A stretch of DNA of 64,000 bases from Deltaproteobacteria bacterium (GTDB lineage Bacteria > Desulfobacterota > Binatia > HRBIN30 > CADEER01): contig JAJCZJ010000005.1 in the NCBI GenBank assembly GCA_029262455.1, positions 1-64,000 on the forward strand. The letters run 5' to 3'. Numbering within the stretch: position 1 is the first letter of the stretch; every line of letters starts with the position of its first letter. The notes beneath the pieces were generated by a model. It was given only the letters and a program-made list of their open reading frames with translations, did not search any database and was not told the DNA's origin. Position numbers and translations under genes: made by a program. Below, piece by piece: positions 51,831-61,349 of the stretch.

Positions 51831-52784
51831 ATGAAAGCGCTGGTGTGGGATGGCGACGCGCTCACGCTCCGCGACCGTCCAGACCCAAGTCAGTCGGGAA
51901 ACGACGCTATCGTGAGAGTTCACCTTGCTGGCATTTGCAACACCGACCTCGAGATCGTCCGCGGATACATGGGATTTCGTGGTACGCCAGGTCACGAGAT
52001 CGTCGGAACCGTGATCGCCGGCCCCGATGCGTGGCTGGGCGCTCGTGTCGTCGCGGAAATCAATTTCGCGTGCGGCACCTGTTCGATGTGCCGTCGTGAC
52101 CTCGGCCGTCACTGCCCTACGCGTCGCGTCATGGGCATCCTCGACGCCGACGGCGGCTTCGCCGAATATGTCGCGGTCCCGCTCGAAAATCTTCACCGCG
52201 TTCCCGATAGCATCGCCGACGACCAAGCCGTGTTTGTCGAACCGCTTGCCGCAGCCTTCGAAATCTTGGCTCAACTCGACGTCACTCGCGGGCAATCATG
52301 TACTGTTCTCGGCGATGGCAAACTCGGGCTCCTCGCCGCACAAGTGCTTTCGTCCGCTGGAGTTCGCGTACGGGCCGTCGGCAAACACCCGGACAAACTA
52401 GCCATCCTCGCCCGGCGCGATATCGAAACCGTTCTCTTGGAAGATTGGGACCGCGAGCCCGCCGAAATCGTCGTAGAGGCAACTGGTTCCGCGGCGGGAT
52501 TTGCGACCGCCGTCGCCTCGACCCTGCCGCGCGGCACACTGGTCTTGAAAACAACCGTCGCAGAGCAGCCCGGCATCGACCTGGCGCCGATTGTCATCAA
52601 CGAAATCAACGTGCTCGGATCACGCTGCGGCCTCTTTCCCCCCGCTCTTGCAGCGCTCACTTCGAATAGCATCGACGTGAAATCACTGATCTCCGAAACG
52701 TTGCCGCTGAAGCGATCCATCGACGCATTCGAAGTTGCACAGCAGCGAGAATCGCTCAAAGTAGTGATCGCAGTCGCCGACTGA
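51831..52784 (+). CDS. zinc-dependent alcohol dehydrogenase (MDR family)
   Basis: A 317-residue medium-chain dehydrogenase. The catalytic-zinc site is in GICNTDLEI (Cys), GHEIVG (His-Glu) and VFVEPLAAAFE (Glu); structural zinc cysteines appear in CGTCSMCRRDLGRHC. The NAD fold has VLGDGKLGLLAAQVL. It is closer to polyol/glucose-type and threonine-dehydrogenase-like members than to ethanol dehydrogenases, but the substrate cannot be assigned. It lies 10 bases after the sirtuin gene and converges with the RND pump gene five bases away. Confidence 0.9.
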   Translation: MKALVWDGDALTLRDRPDPSQSGNDAIVRVHLAGICNTDLEIVRGYMGFRGTPGHEIVGTVIAGPDAWLGARVVAEINFACGTCSMCRRDLGRHCPTRRVMGILDADGGFAEYVAVPLENLHRVPDSIADDQAVFVEPLAAAFEILAQLDVTRGQSCTVLGDGKLGLLAAQVLSSAGVRVRAVGKHPDKLAILARRDIETVLLEDWDREPAEIVVEATGSAAGFATAVASTLPRGTLVLKTTVAEQPGIDLAPIVINEINVLGSRCGLFPPALAALTSNSIDVKSLISETLPLKRSIDAFEVAQQRESLKVVIAVAD

Positions 52785-52788
52785 CGCC

Positions 52789-55700
52789 TCACGAGCGACG
52801 TCGCGACAACCGGTCGCCAGCACCTCGAACCATGACATGCACCGCGGGAATGATGAGCAGAGTAAATACGGTCGAGAACAGCAGGCCTCCGACAACTGCC
52901 GCGCCGATTGGCTGCCGTGTCTCCGCTCCGGCGCCGGTCGCCAGCACCAGCGGCAGTGCGCCGAGGATCGAAGTCACACTGGTCATCAGAATCGGCCGAA
53001 ATCTCGTACGCCCCGCGTCGCGCGCAGCCGTCACCAAATCCGCCCCCTTCGCTTGCGCGCGATTGGCATAGTCCACCAACAAGATCGAGTTCTTGGCGAC
53101 CAACCCGACGAGCAGAATCATGCCGACCTGCGTGAAGATATTGATTGTGTGATCCGCAACATAGAGAGCGCCAAGGGCGCCGAGCAGAGCGAGCGGCACA
53201 CTGAGCAAGATCGTGATCGGGTCGACGAAGCTCTCGAACTGCGCGGCCAGCACCAAGTAGATGAACAGCAACGAGATCCCAAACGTCGCGTAAAGTTCCG
53301 CCGACGACTCGCGAAAGTCGCGCGAGTTGCCGGCCAGCGCCAACGCGAAACCATCGGGCATCTCCTGGCGCGCAATCTTCTCGATCTCTTCGAGCACCGG
53401 CCCAAGCGAGTGGTGCGCGGCGATGCTGCCCGTGATCTTGACGCCGCGCACGAGCTCGTAGTGGTTGAGGGACTCGGGTGCCGTCGTCGAACGAACACGG
53501 ATCAGACTCGACAAAGGTACCATCGCACCATTCACAGAGCGCACGTGAATGTCGCCGATCTGTTCCGGCACAGCACGAAACTTCGGCGCCAACGACGGGA
53601 TGACGTCGTACTGTCGATTGCGCAGTACAAACTCACTCACCTCACCTTCGGCCAATGCGATCTGCAACGCCTCAGCCACCGCGCGCACCGGCACCCCCAA
53701 GTCCGCAGCGCGATCTCGATCGAAGAGCACTTCGATCTGCGGACTCTCCAGCCGCAGATCGCGATCGATGTTCACCACCCCCGAGACAGCCGCGACGCGA
53801 TCGAGAATCGACTGGGACACCCGGTCGAATTCATCAAGGCTCGCCGCCGAGCTCATCAATACAACTTCGATATCGTAGAAGGACCGTTGTCCCAGTGATG
53901 GGAGGTTGATCGGGTAGGCGAGCACTCCGGGGAGCTCTTTGAATCGCCCGTACAGTTCCGACACGACCTCCTGCTGCGACTTGTCGCGCTCTTCCCAGGG
54001 GACCAGTCGCCCATACACAAAACCACGCGAAGTGCTCCGAGATCCGCCCGAAGACAGTCCGATAGCTGAATAGAGATGGGCGATCTCTTCGGTCACGAGG
54101 AACGCCTCTTCAATCTGCAACAGATTTTCGCGCGTGTAGGCCAGGGTCGCCCCCTGCGGGGCCTGCAGGACGGTAAGAATCTTTCCGCGGTCCTCCGTCG
54201 GCACCAAGGAATCGGGAAGACTGGAGAAGAGCGCTACTGATCCCACAGCGTTGGCGATCAGAAAAAAAACAATCGGCACAGGGTGCCTTACCGCCACGCC
54301 GAGGAGGCGATCGTAGCCTCGGTTCAAGCTCGCAAGTGCGCTCTCGATACCATTCCACACACGCCCGTGCTTGGTCGAAACCTTCAGATAGCGACCGCAC
54401 AGAACCGGCACCAAAGACAGCGCAACGAACGTAGACAATACCACGGCCGCAGCCATGGTGATCGAGAACTCTCGGAAGAGTCGCCCCGTCCCGCCGGTCA
54501 TCAGAGACAAGGGCACCAACACAGCAACCAAGGCTACCGTGGTCGCAATGACGGCAAAGAAGACCTCCCGAGCGCCGCGGCGCGCTGCGACTTCACGGCC
54601 TTCGCCGTTTTCTTGCCGGCGATAGGAGTTCTCCAACACGACGATCGCATCGTCGACGAGAAGCCCGATCGCCAGGACGAACGCGAGCAAGGTCAGCACA
54701 TTGATCGAAAAGCCCAAGATGCTCATCGCGGCAAACGTGCCGATCAGAGACACAGGGATCGCAACCGATGGAATGAGCGTGGCAACCGGCGATCGCAGAA
54801 ACACCAAGTTGACCAAGATCACCAGGGCGAACGCAATGCCGAGAGTCCGCAACACCTCACGCAGCGACGCCTCGACGAACACCGTATTGTCGAGAGCCGT
54901 ATCGAGCATGACCCCGGCCGGCAAAGTTTCACGGATTTTGATGATCGCTTCGCGCAGACGCCGAGTCAGCGCTAGCTCGTTGGTGTTGGACTGGCGAATC
55001 ACACCGATCGCGACAATCGGGCGCCCATCGAAGCGTGTGATCGTGTCGTAGTTCGCGGAACCAAGCTCGACATTGCCGATATCCTTGATGCGCACGGGCG
55101 CGACACCATCCCAACGTACGACCAAGTTTTCAAACTCGACCGCGTCGTCCATCTGAGCATTGGCCAGAACGGTAAACTTGCGCGTGGTCGCCTCGAGTTG
55201 GCCGGCCGGCAACTGAAGATTGTTCTCACGAATCGCACGACTGACAGCGGCCGGGTCAACTCCATGCGCTGCCATGCGTTCCGGATCGAGCCACACCCGC
55301 ATCGCATAGGTGCGCTGGCCGCCAACCAAAATACCCGCAACTCCCGGCAGGATCTGCAGGGGCGTTTTGACATAGCGCTCGGCGATGTCGGTCAAATCGA
55401 TCGCCGCCAACTGCTCACTGCGCACCTGTAGCCAGATAATCGGGCGCGCGTCGGCGCTCGACTTGCGCACCACTGGGCGTTCGGCCGAACTCGGCAACCG
55501 ATTGATCGCGCGCTGCACGGCGTTCGACACATCTGTCGCAGCGAGATCGAGGTCTCGTCCCGGCTCGAACTCGATCGTAACCGTCGAGCCGCCGAACTGG
55601 CTCTGCGACTCGATGCTGCGGACTCCGTCGACGCCGTTCAACGCCTGCTCGACAGGCTCCGTGACGCTACTCTCCACCGTCTCCGCACTAGCCCCAACGT

Positions 55701-55851
55701 ACGTCGTTGAGATGGAGACAATCGGGCTGTCGACATCCGGGTACTCGCGGACAGGCAGGCGCTGAAAACCAGTGACACCGGCGAGGACGATCAACAGGCT
55801 CATCACCGTCGCCAGCACCGGCCGCGACAGCGAGAGATCAGAAAGAGTCAT
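52789..55851 (-). CDS. RND efflux pump inner-membrane transporter (HAE1/AcrB family)
   Basis: The 1020-residue protein is a full HAE1 transporter of twelve helices and two large periplasmic loops. The proton-relay motif LLVDDAIVVLENSYR in TM4 keeps the two Asp, and VTEPVEQALNGVDGV and YVGASAETVESSV are typical. It exports drugs, bile-like compounds or solvents with the adaptor encoded upstream. No outer-membrane channel is in this operon, so a shared TolC-type channel is implied. The ATG follows 25 bases after the adaptor stop. Confidence 0.94.
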   Translation of the reverse strand: MTLSDLSLSRPVLATVMSLLIVLAGVTGFQRLPVREYPDVDSPIVSISTTYVGASAETVESSVTEPVEQALNGVDGVRSIESQSQFGGSTVTIEFEPGRDLDLAATDVSNAVQRAINRLPSSAERPVVRKSSADARPIIWLQVRSEQLAAIDLTDIAERYVKTPLQILPGVAGILVGGQRTYAMRVWLDPERMAAHGVDPAAVSRAIRENNLQLPAGQLEATTRKFTVLANAQMDDAVEFENLVVRWDGVAPVRIKDIGNVELGSANYDTITRFDGRPIVAIGVIRQSNTNELALTRRLREAIIKIRETLPAGVMLDTALDNTVFVEASLREVLRTLGIAFALVILVNLVFLRSPVATLIPSVAIPVSLIGTFAAMSILGFSINVLTLLAFVLAIGLLVDDAIVVLENSYRRQENGEGREVAARRGAREVFFAVIATTVALVAVLVPLSLMTGGTGRLFREFSITMAAAVVLSTFVALSLVPVLCGRYLKVSTKHGRVWNGIESALASLNRGYDRLLGVAVRHPVPIVFFLIANAVGSVALFSSLPDSLVPTEDRGKILTVLQAPQGATLAYTRENLLQIEEAFLVTEEIAHLYSAIGLSSGGSRSTSRGFVYGRLVPWEERDKSQQEVVSELYGRFKELPGVLAYPINLPSLGQRSFYDIEVVLMSSAASLDEFDRVSQSILDRVAAVSGVVNIDRDLRLESPQIEVLFDRDRAADLGVPVRAVAEALQIALAEGEVSEFVLRNRQYDVIPSLAPKFRAVPEQIGDIHVRSVNGAMVPLSSLIRVRSTTAPESLNHYELVRGVKITGSIAAHHSLGPVLEEIEKIARQEMPDGFALALAGNSRDFRESSAELYATFGISLLFIYLVLAAQFESFVDPITILLSVPLALLGALGALYVADHTINIFTQVGMILLVGLVAKNSILLVDYANRAQAKGADLVTAARDAGRTRFRPILMTSVTSILGALPLVLATGAGAETRQPIGAAVVGGLLFSTVFTLLIIPAVHVMVRGAGDRLSRRRS

Positions 55852-55876
55852 CCCCGCACTCCGGGCAGCGCCCGCG

Positions 55877-56986
55877 TCACAGCTCGCATGCAGCGCCCGA
55901 CAGACCGAGCGCGAGTTTCGGATTCGTTACCGGCTTGTAGGGACGCGGATCCGCAATCGATCCCGGGCGGACGTGCTGATGGCCCGTGACAACAACCCTC
56001 TCACCGGCCTGCACACCGCCGCGCAATTCAATACGGTCTGAAAAATGCTGTCCTGTCGTAACCTCTCGCTCTTCGATCCCATGGTCGCCATCGCGCACGA
56101 CATAGACCAACTTCTGTGTGCCACGACGCACGATCGCCTCGCTCGGAACGCTCAAAGCGCCATCGTCGCGCCCAACCTCGAGGGAAATTCGCGCCGACAT
56201 CCCCGCACGGAGTTGGCCTTGCTCGTTGGACACAGTCGCCTGAACCCGAACGGCTCGCGTCGTCCGATCGATCATCGGATCGATAATGCTGACCGCCGCA
56301 TCGAAGCGGGCCGTACAGTCGCCAGCGATGCCACGGATTTCTTGACCAGAGCGAATCTTGCCCGCATCGCGCTCCGGCAAAGTGAACACCAGCCGCAGCG
56401 GATCTGTCTGGGTCAGCCGCACCAACGGATCCCCGGCATCGACGAATGCGCCAAGACTGACTTCACGCAATCCGAGTTGACCGGTGAACGGCGCCGTAAT
56501 CTCGGTTTGTTGCAACGAGGTCTTCGATTCTTCGAGCGCGCCCGACTCTTGCTCAAAAAGAGAAGCAGCATTGTCGAGCTCCTGCCGTGAGACCAACCCG
56601 CGCTCGTGCAAGGACTGCAAACGTTGCAAGGCCTCACGTGCATTCTTGTGCCGAGCACGAGCCACCGATAGCTTCGCCCTCTCTTGACGACTATCAACCC
56701 GGGCCAAGACCCGACCACCTTCAACTTCGCCACCCTCGGGAACGTCCAAAAAGGTCACGACACCGCTGACCTCTGAGGCAACCATCGTCGACTGCGGACT
56801 CTCGAGCGTCCCCACCGCCGAAAGCAGCCTAGGAACCGACGTCGGGGTCAGGTCGACGATCTCCACGACGACCAGTGACGGTCCGGAATGAGCCGCCCCG
56901 TCGGCGGGGCTCCCCTCGCAGCCGGCCAAAAAGCCCCCCAGCGCAGCGATCGTGACCGCTGCGAATGCGCGAATACCTAGCTTCAT
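55877..56986 (-). CDS. RND efflux periplasmic adaptor (HlyD/MFP) lipoprotein
   Basis: This 369-residue adaptor begins MKLGIRAFAAVTIAALGGFLAGC, a lipoprotein signal, then lipoyl and hairpin (long coiled coil around 110-160) and beta-barrel domains: GTLESPQSTMVASEVSGVV, GLVSRQELDNAASLFEQESG, APFTGQLGLREVSLGAFV and VPSEAIVRRGTQ. It links the RND pump to an outer-membrane channel. ATG 56986 was chosen because it starts the lipoprotein signal; the frame is open further upstream. Confidence 0.92.
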   Translation of the reverse strand: MKLGIRAFAAVTIAALGGFLAGCEGSPADGAAHSGPSLVVVEIVDLTPTSVPRLLSAVGTLESPQSTMVASEVSGVVTFLDVPEGGEVEGGRVLARVDSRQERAKLSVARARHKNAREALQRLQSLHERGLVSRQELDNAASLFEQESGALEESKTSLQQTEITAPFTGQLGLREVSLGAFVDAGDPLVRLTQTDPLRLVFTLPERDAGKIRSGQEIRGIAGDCTARFDAAVSIIDPMIDRTTRAVRVQATVSNEQGQLRAGMSARISLEVGRDDGALSVPSEAIVRRGTQKLVYVVRDGDHGIEEREVTTGQHFSDRIELRGGVQAGERVVVTGHQHVRPGSIADPRPYKPVTNPKLALGLSGAACEL

Positions 56987-57142
56987 TGAGGTCTGAGGGT
57001 CTGCCAAGGTCGGTCCGGGTTCTTCGGTATCTCTCGAAAAGTGAAGGAACAGCACTCGATCGATTCGACGAGCCGCACTTCACCCTAGCGATCGCCCACG
57101 GTACGCGAAAGCCCCCAAACGAAAGCACAGCCCTGCGTCAAT

Positions 57143-57577
57143 CTATTCGGCTAGCGTCACACGGCTAGCCCAGTACATCCGGACGACGAGATACGTCAGC
57201 AGGCCCGACGGACCCAGCATCAATGTCAGAAAAAGCGCCGGAACCAGAGCCCACTGCGGCACCCCGCGCCGGCCGGCATCGCGGGCTTCCCAGGCGCCGA
57301 CGAACAGGTCGAAGACGAGATAGTGCACCCAGCCGGCGAGTGCGCCGTGCGGACTGTCGAAAAGGAGCATCACCCCGTTCAAGGTCGTAAAACTGGCGCC
57401 ATCGGGCGGCGGCGGCGCTGTCACAGCCAGCCACACGTAGACCGCGCCCAGCAAGCACGGGATCCAGATCGAATGAACGACCCACTGCGTCCAGCGCGAC
57501 CAAGGCGCCACCATCAACATCAACCATGCGGGCATGACCGAAGCGTTCAAGATTGGAAATAGTGCATCTGGCGACAT
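57143..57577 (-). CDS. ABA4-like (DUF4281) integral membrane protein
   Basis: The 144-residue membrane protein has about four helices and the pattern GWVHYLVFDLFVGAWEARDAGRRGVP ... LFLTLMLGPSGLLTYLVVRMYW. ABA4 is a plant neoxanthin-synthesis factor; bacterial members are found in carotenoid and other loci, but the role is unknown. The ATG has GAGAG nearby. It is divergent from the GNAT gene. Confidence 0.85.
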   Translation of the reverse strand: MSPDALFPILNASVMPAWLMLMVAPWSRWTQWVVHSIWIPCLLGAVYVWLAVTAPPPPDGASFTTLNGVMLLFDSPHGALAGWVHYLVFDLFVGAWEARDAGRRGVPQWALVPALFLTLMLGPSGLLTYLVVRMYWASRVTLAE

Positions 57578-57659
57578 CGATCTCTCGTTTCTTGGTGTCT
57601 GGTTTCTCTGGGCGCCGCACACCTGATAGCTGTGGCGGACAATCAGGTGATCAGAAACC

Positions 57660-58127
57660 ATGGCCGATATGCTCGTCAAGCTCTATGAACTTCCACCTCT
57701 CGAACCAGCGTTGGCATCTTGTCGCGGGGCGGGCGTCGACATTCGGCGTGGGCGCGCTCCTGAGAAACCTATTCTCCTGGAATGGGTTCGCACACACTTC
57801 GAATTCTGGGTCAGCGAAGTCGAGGTCTGTTTCAGTCGAAGCCCGGTGAGCTGCCACATCGCCCTGCACGAGCGCAAGCTCCTCGGGTTCGCGTGCTACG
57901 ACGCTTTCGCCCCCAATTTTTTCGGACCAACCGGCGTAGCTGAAAGCGACCGGCACAAAGGAGTTGGAACAGCCCTACTGCTGGCAGCACTGTACAGCCA
58001 AAGGGCCCAAGGCTACGCCTACGCCATCATCGGTGGGGTCGGCCCGGCCGCCTTTTATGAAAAGCGCGTCGGAGCGACATTGATCCCCGACTCTGATCCT
58101 GGCCCTTACGCCGACTTGCTCACCTGA
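57660..58127 (+). CDS. GNAT family N-acetyltransferase
   Basis: A 155-residue acetyltransferase with the GNAT core: beta strands around LLGFACYDAFAPNFFGPTGV, the acetyl-CoA loop RHKGVGTALLLAALYSQRAQG, and YAYAIIGGVGPAAFYEKRVGA. Substrate unknown. It starts at ATG 57660; the MutS-like gene starts 8 bases after its stop. Confidence 0.87.
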   Translation: MADMLVKLYELPPLEPALASCRGAGVDIRRGRAPEKPILLEWVRTHFEFWVSEVEVCFSRSPVSCHIALHERKLLGFACYDAFAPNFFGPTGVAESDRHKGVGTALLLAALYSQRAQGYAYAIIGGVGPAAFYEKRVGATLIPDSDPGPYADLLT

Positions 58128-58135
58128 GCCACAGC

Positions 58136-59935
58136 ATGCCAGAGACACGATCGCAGCCCGCCTCGGAGCTGTACCCGACGCGTTTACACAGCGCCAAAGC
58201 CTCGGTCGCCGAACTGCTCAAACTCGAAGAGCGGATCAGCAACCTGCGACTCGCCACATTCATCTTCGGCGGCGTCGTGGCGTGGCTGATCTGGGGGTGG
58301 GGCCTGATTTCGACCTGGTCTATCGCCCTCCCAATCGCCATCTTTGTCGCACTCATCGTCCGACACGGGCGCACCATCTCGCAACGTGAACGCCAGCAGA
58401 GGATCGTGGCCTTCTACGAGCACGGCATGGCTAGAATCGAGGCGCGCTGGACCGACTTCGGCACCACAGGAGATCGCTTCGTCGACCCCGGACATCCTTA
58501 CACTTCCGACCTCGATGTTTTCGGCCACGGCTCCCTGTTCCAGTTGTTGTGCACCGCGCGCACCGCAATCGGCCAAACCACTCTCGCCGACTGGTTGCAG
58601 GGTCCTGCACCTCCCCATGAGGTCCGCGCTCGCCAAGCCGCCGTCGATGAGATCATGTATGACGTCGATCGGCGCGAGGCACTTGCGCTCGTCGGTGACG
58701 AAGTCGCACCGGATATCGATCCAACCCACCTCGTCAAATGGGCGACCGGCCCAGATCGATCCACTCCCCATGTCTTGCGCTGGGTCTGTGTCGGCCTGGT
58801 GCTGACCAGCGCTCTGAGCTTTGTCGCCGTCCGCCTCGGGCTAGTCCCGATCGCCGTCTTTCTCGCAGCTGCAGCGTTGCAGACCGCCTTTGGTCGTTCG
58901 CAGCAATCGATCGTAAAGAGCGTTCAACGATCACTAGGGCTACCGTCGGCGGAGCTCGCCGCCCTGGCGAGGCTTCTCGAACAGATCGAGGACAGCAGCT
59001 TCCGTTCACCAAAACTCGTCGCGTTGCAGAAGTCGCTCGCCACCGACGGACAACCCGCATCGAGCCGCATCGCCAAGCTCCAGCGACTTATCGAACTACT
59101 CGATGCGCGGCGCAATCAAATGTTCGCCGCCATCGCACCGCTGCTGCTCTGGGGTACTCAATTCAGCCTCGCCATCGAGGCATGGCGCCAAAACAACGGC
59201 CCCAACGTGCCTCAGTGGCTCGACGCCGTAGGCGAGTACGAAAGTCTATGTGCGCTCGCCGCGTTCACCTACGAACAGACCGAGACGAACTTTCCGACCC
59301 TGGGAGACGGCCACGCGCACTTCGACGCCAAGGGCCTCCGGCATCCGCTCATGGCCATGGATCAGTGCGTCGCCAACGACGTTCTGCTGAACACCGACAA
59401 CGCCCTTCTCGTCATCAGCGGTTCGAACATGTCCGGCAAGAGCACCCTGCTGCGCACCATCGGTACGAACGCCGTGCTGGCACAAATGGGGGCGCCGGCG
59501 TGCGCCAAAACCCTCACCCTTTCAGGCCTCCAGATCGGCACTTCCATGCGCACGCAAGACTCGCTGCTCGACGGCACTTCTCGCTTCTACGCAGAGATCA
59601 AACGTCTCAAGCAAATCGTCGATCTGGTCGACAACGATCTTCCACTCCTGTTTTTGCTCGACGAGGTTCTCCACGGCACCAATTCCCACGATCGTCGTAT
59701 CGGTGCCGAGGCCATCGTCACGGCCCTGGTCGAGCAGCAAGCCATCGGTCTGATTACGACTCACGATTTGACCTTGACCCAAGTGGCGGACAACCTCGGG
59801 CCCTTGGCGCGCAACGTCCATTTCGCCGATCATCTCGTCGACGGTGAGATGCACTTCGACTACACGATGCACGACGGCCCAGTGCAACGTAGCAACGCGC
59901 TCGGGCTCATGCGGGCCATCGGGCTCAAAGTATGA
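58136..59935 (+). CDS. membrane-anchored MutS-like ATPase
   Basis: A 599-residue protein with four hydrophobic segments (two near residues 40-75, two near 220-250) and a C-terminal MutS ATPase domain: Walker A SGSNMSGKSTLLRT, Walker B LLFLLDEVLHGTNSHDR and the TTHDLTLTQ His switch. The mismatch-recognition and connector domains of MutS are missing, so it is not a mismatch-repair sensor. Such membrane MutS-like proteins occur in several phyla without known function. The ATG follows the GNAT stop by eight bases. Confidence 0.87.
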   Translation: MPETRSQPASELYPTRLHSAKASVAELLKLEERISNLRLATFIFGGVVAWLIWGWGLISTWSIALPIAIFVALIVRHGRTISQRERQQRIVAFYEHGMARIEARWTDFGTTGDRFVDPGHPYTSDLDVFGHGSLFQLLCTARTAIGQTTLADWLQGPAPPHEVRARQAAVDEIMYDVDRREALALVGDEVAPDIDPTHLVKWATGPDRSTPHVLRWVCVGLVLTSALSFVAVRLGLVPIAVFLAAAALQTAFGRSQQSIVKSVQRSLGLPSAELAALARLLEQIEDSSFRSPKLVALQKSLATDGQPASSRIAKLQRLIELLDARRNQMFAAIAPLLLWGTQFSLAIEAWRQNNGPNVPQWLDAVGEYESLCALAAFTYEQTETNFPTLGDGHAHFDAKGLRHPLMAMDQCVANDVLLNTDNALLVISGSNMSGKSTLLRTIGTNAVLAQMGAPACAKTLTLSGLQIGTSMRTQDSLLDGTSRFYAEIKRLKQIVDLVDNDLPLLFLLDEVLHGTNSHDRRIGAEAIVTALVEQQAIGLITTHDLTLTQVADNLGPLARNVHFADHLVDGEMHFDYTMHDGPVQRSNALGLMRAIGLKV

Positions 59936-59981
59936 GCCGCAGGGCTTGGAGCGCACCGAAGTCAGTGATAGGCGCAATTCG

Positions 59982-60395
59982 ATGAGCAAGGAATTAGAAG
60001 AGGGACTCGATCTACAACTGGATTTCGACAAGTTGGCCAAGGTAGCGGCCAACGCTCCCGACGTACTGCCGGTCGCGGTTCAGCATATCGACACCAAAGA
60101 GGTCATCCTCGTCGCCTACGCCAACCAGCTCGCGTTGGAGACGGCGATCGCTACCAAGACCGCGGTCTTCTGGAGCACCTCGCGCAACGAACTTTGGGAA
60201 AAGGGCAAGACGTCTGGGGAGATGTTCGACTTGCATGAGATTCGCGTCAACTGCGAGCAAAACTCGCTGCTGTACATCGTACGGCCGCGACGCGGCGACA
60301 TCTGCCACACCAAGAACCAAAAGGGCGAACCGAGGAACTGTTACTACCGTCGCCTCGTCATCGAGAGCGGCAAGCTCGAAAACCTAGACCCGTAG
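59982..60395 (+). CDS. HisI-family (phosphoribosyl-AMP cyclohydrolase-like) protein with altered metal ligands
   Basis: The 137-residue protein matches HisI: AYANQLALETAIATK, FWSTSRNELWEKGKTSGE, then three zinc cysteines C91, C108 and C120 (NCEQN, ICHTK, NCYYR). The DCDxD motif that binds magnesium and water in histidine-pathway HisI is NCEQN here (N90, E92, N94). That changes all three Asp. The protein may still be a cyclohydrolase or may act on a different purine-like substrate. No other his gene is near. The ATG is 46 bases after the MutS-like gene. Confidence 0.87.
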   Translation: MSKELEEGLDLQLDFDKLAKVAANAPDVLPVAVQHIDTKEVILVAYANQLALETAIATKTAVFWSTSRNELWEKGKTSGEMFDLHEIRVNCEQNSLLYIVRPRRGDICHTKNQKGEPRNCYYRRLVIESGKLENLDP

Positions 60396-60408
60396 GAATA
60401 CCATACCG

Positions 60409-60544
60409 CTCGGGAGGGCTCCGCCCGAGCCGCGTTAGCGGCTTGACCGTAGCCCCTTGGGGGCCCAAACGGACCGAACCCCAGCAGCTGAGGTGCTCGC
60501 CGCAAGGTTCGAGACCTTGCCGTTGCACGGCTCCGGGGGAGCCT
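60409..60544. repeat. cluster of three hairpins between convergent genes
   Basis: GCTCGGG pairs with CCCGAGC (60409-60431), GCAAGGT with ACCTTGC (60503-60521) and GGCTCC with GGAGCC (60530-60544). The stretch lies between the HisI-like gene and the convergent GST gene and may act as a terminator or as a folded repeat. No T-run is evident. Confidence 0.5.
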
Positions 60545-60570
60545 CGCCCTCCCAAAAATTGATCAGAAAC

Positions 60571-61224
60571 CTACGCCGTCATTGCACCGGCTGCTGCTTG
60601 CGCCAGATCCGCCGACACCTGCGCCACGCTTGGCCGCGCCTGCAACCGCGCGAACCAAGCGCGCACGTTCTCCAACTCTGCCGGCACCGGTGCTCCGAGC
60701 GTAGCCGCCGCGAACACGAACACACCTGTCCCAATGTCCGCCACGGTCAAGTCGCCACAGTAATACTCCCGGTCGGCGAGCTCCGCGTCGAATTTCGAGT
60801 ACAGCGCCACTAACCCTTCGCGTGCACTCGCAGCGCGAGCCTCCACGCTGGCGTCGCCGCTGTTGGGATAGAAGCTCGTCTCGATCAAGTCCCAAATAAA
60901 TGGGAACCACATCTCATCGGCGGCCGCCTCCTGCTGCCGGCAGCGCACGCGTTCCGCAGCACCTTGCGGAAACAACGGCGGTGCAGGGTACTTCTCCTCA
61001 AGATACTCAGCGATCAAAGTCGAATCGCAAACGACCGTGTTACCATCGATCAGCACCGGGACCTCGCCCTTCGGATTCAGTCGCGCCACTTCTGGATGAT
61101 GCGGGATATAACGAGTCTCGCGACTCCAATCGACCTGGATCAACTCGTGCTCCAGACCCTTCTCCGCCAACGCAATCCGCGTCTTGGCGGAAAACAACGA
61201 CAACGGTCCCGAATACAGTCTCAT
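60571..61224 (-). CDS. glutathione S-transferase family protein
   Basis: This 217-residue GST has an N-terminal thioredoxin fold (MRLYSGPLSLFSAKTRIAL, GEVPVLIDGNTVVCDSTLIA with the cis-Pro and Ser glutathione contacts) and a helical C-terminal domain (YYCGDLTVADIGTGVFVF, FARLQARPSV). GGGAG lies six bases before the chosen ATG; upstream in-frame ATG codons at 61239 and 61269 are less likely. Substrate unknown; this is the second GST in the window. Confidence 0.9.
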   Translation of the reverse strand: MRLYSGPLSLFSAKTRIALAEKGLEHELIQVDWSRETRYIPHHPEVARLNPKGEVPVLIDGNTVVCDSTLIAEYLEEKYPAPPLFPQGAAERVRCRQQEAAADEMWFPFIWDLIETSFYPNSGDASVEARAASAREGLVALYSKFDAELADREYYCGDLTVADIGTGVFVFAAATLGAPVPAELENVRAWFARLQARPSVAQVSADLAQAAAGAMTA

Positions 61225-61349
61225 GGCTTTCTCCCGCATTTCAACATCACCGAACAATGCGTTACACACCGGAAATTCCCAAGATCCAGTCCGGGCGAGA
61301 CGGTTGGTACCAGTCCACCGCGAGTCACGATACTGAAGGCAACAGACCG

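Noticed and set aside
52837-53898. A 353-codon plus-strand frame over the RND pump gene
   Set aside because: It is antisense to a well-conserved transporter and has low-complexity Arg/His-rich translation.
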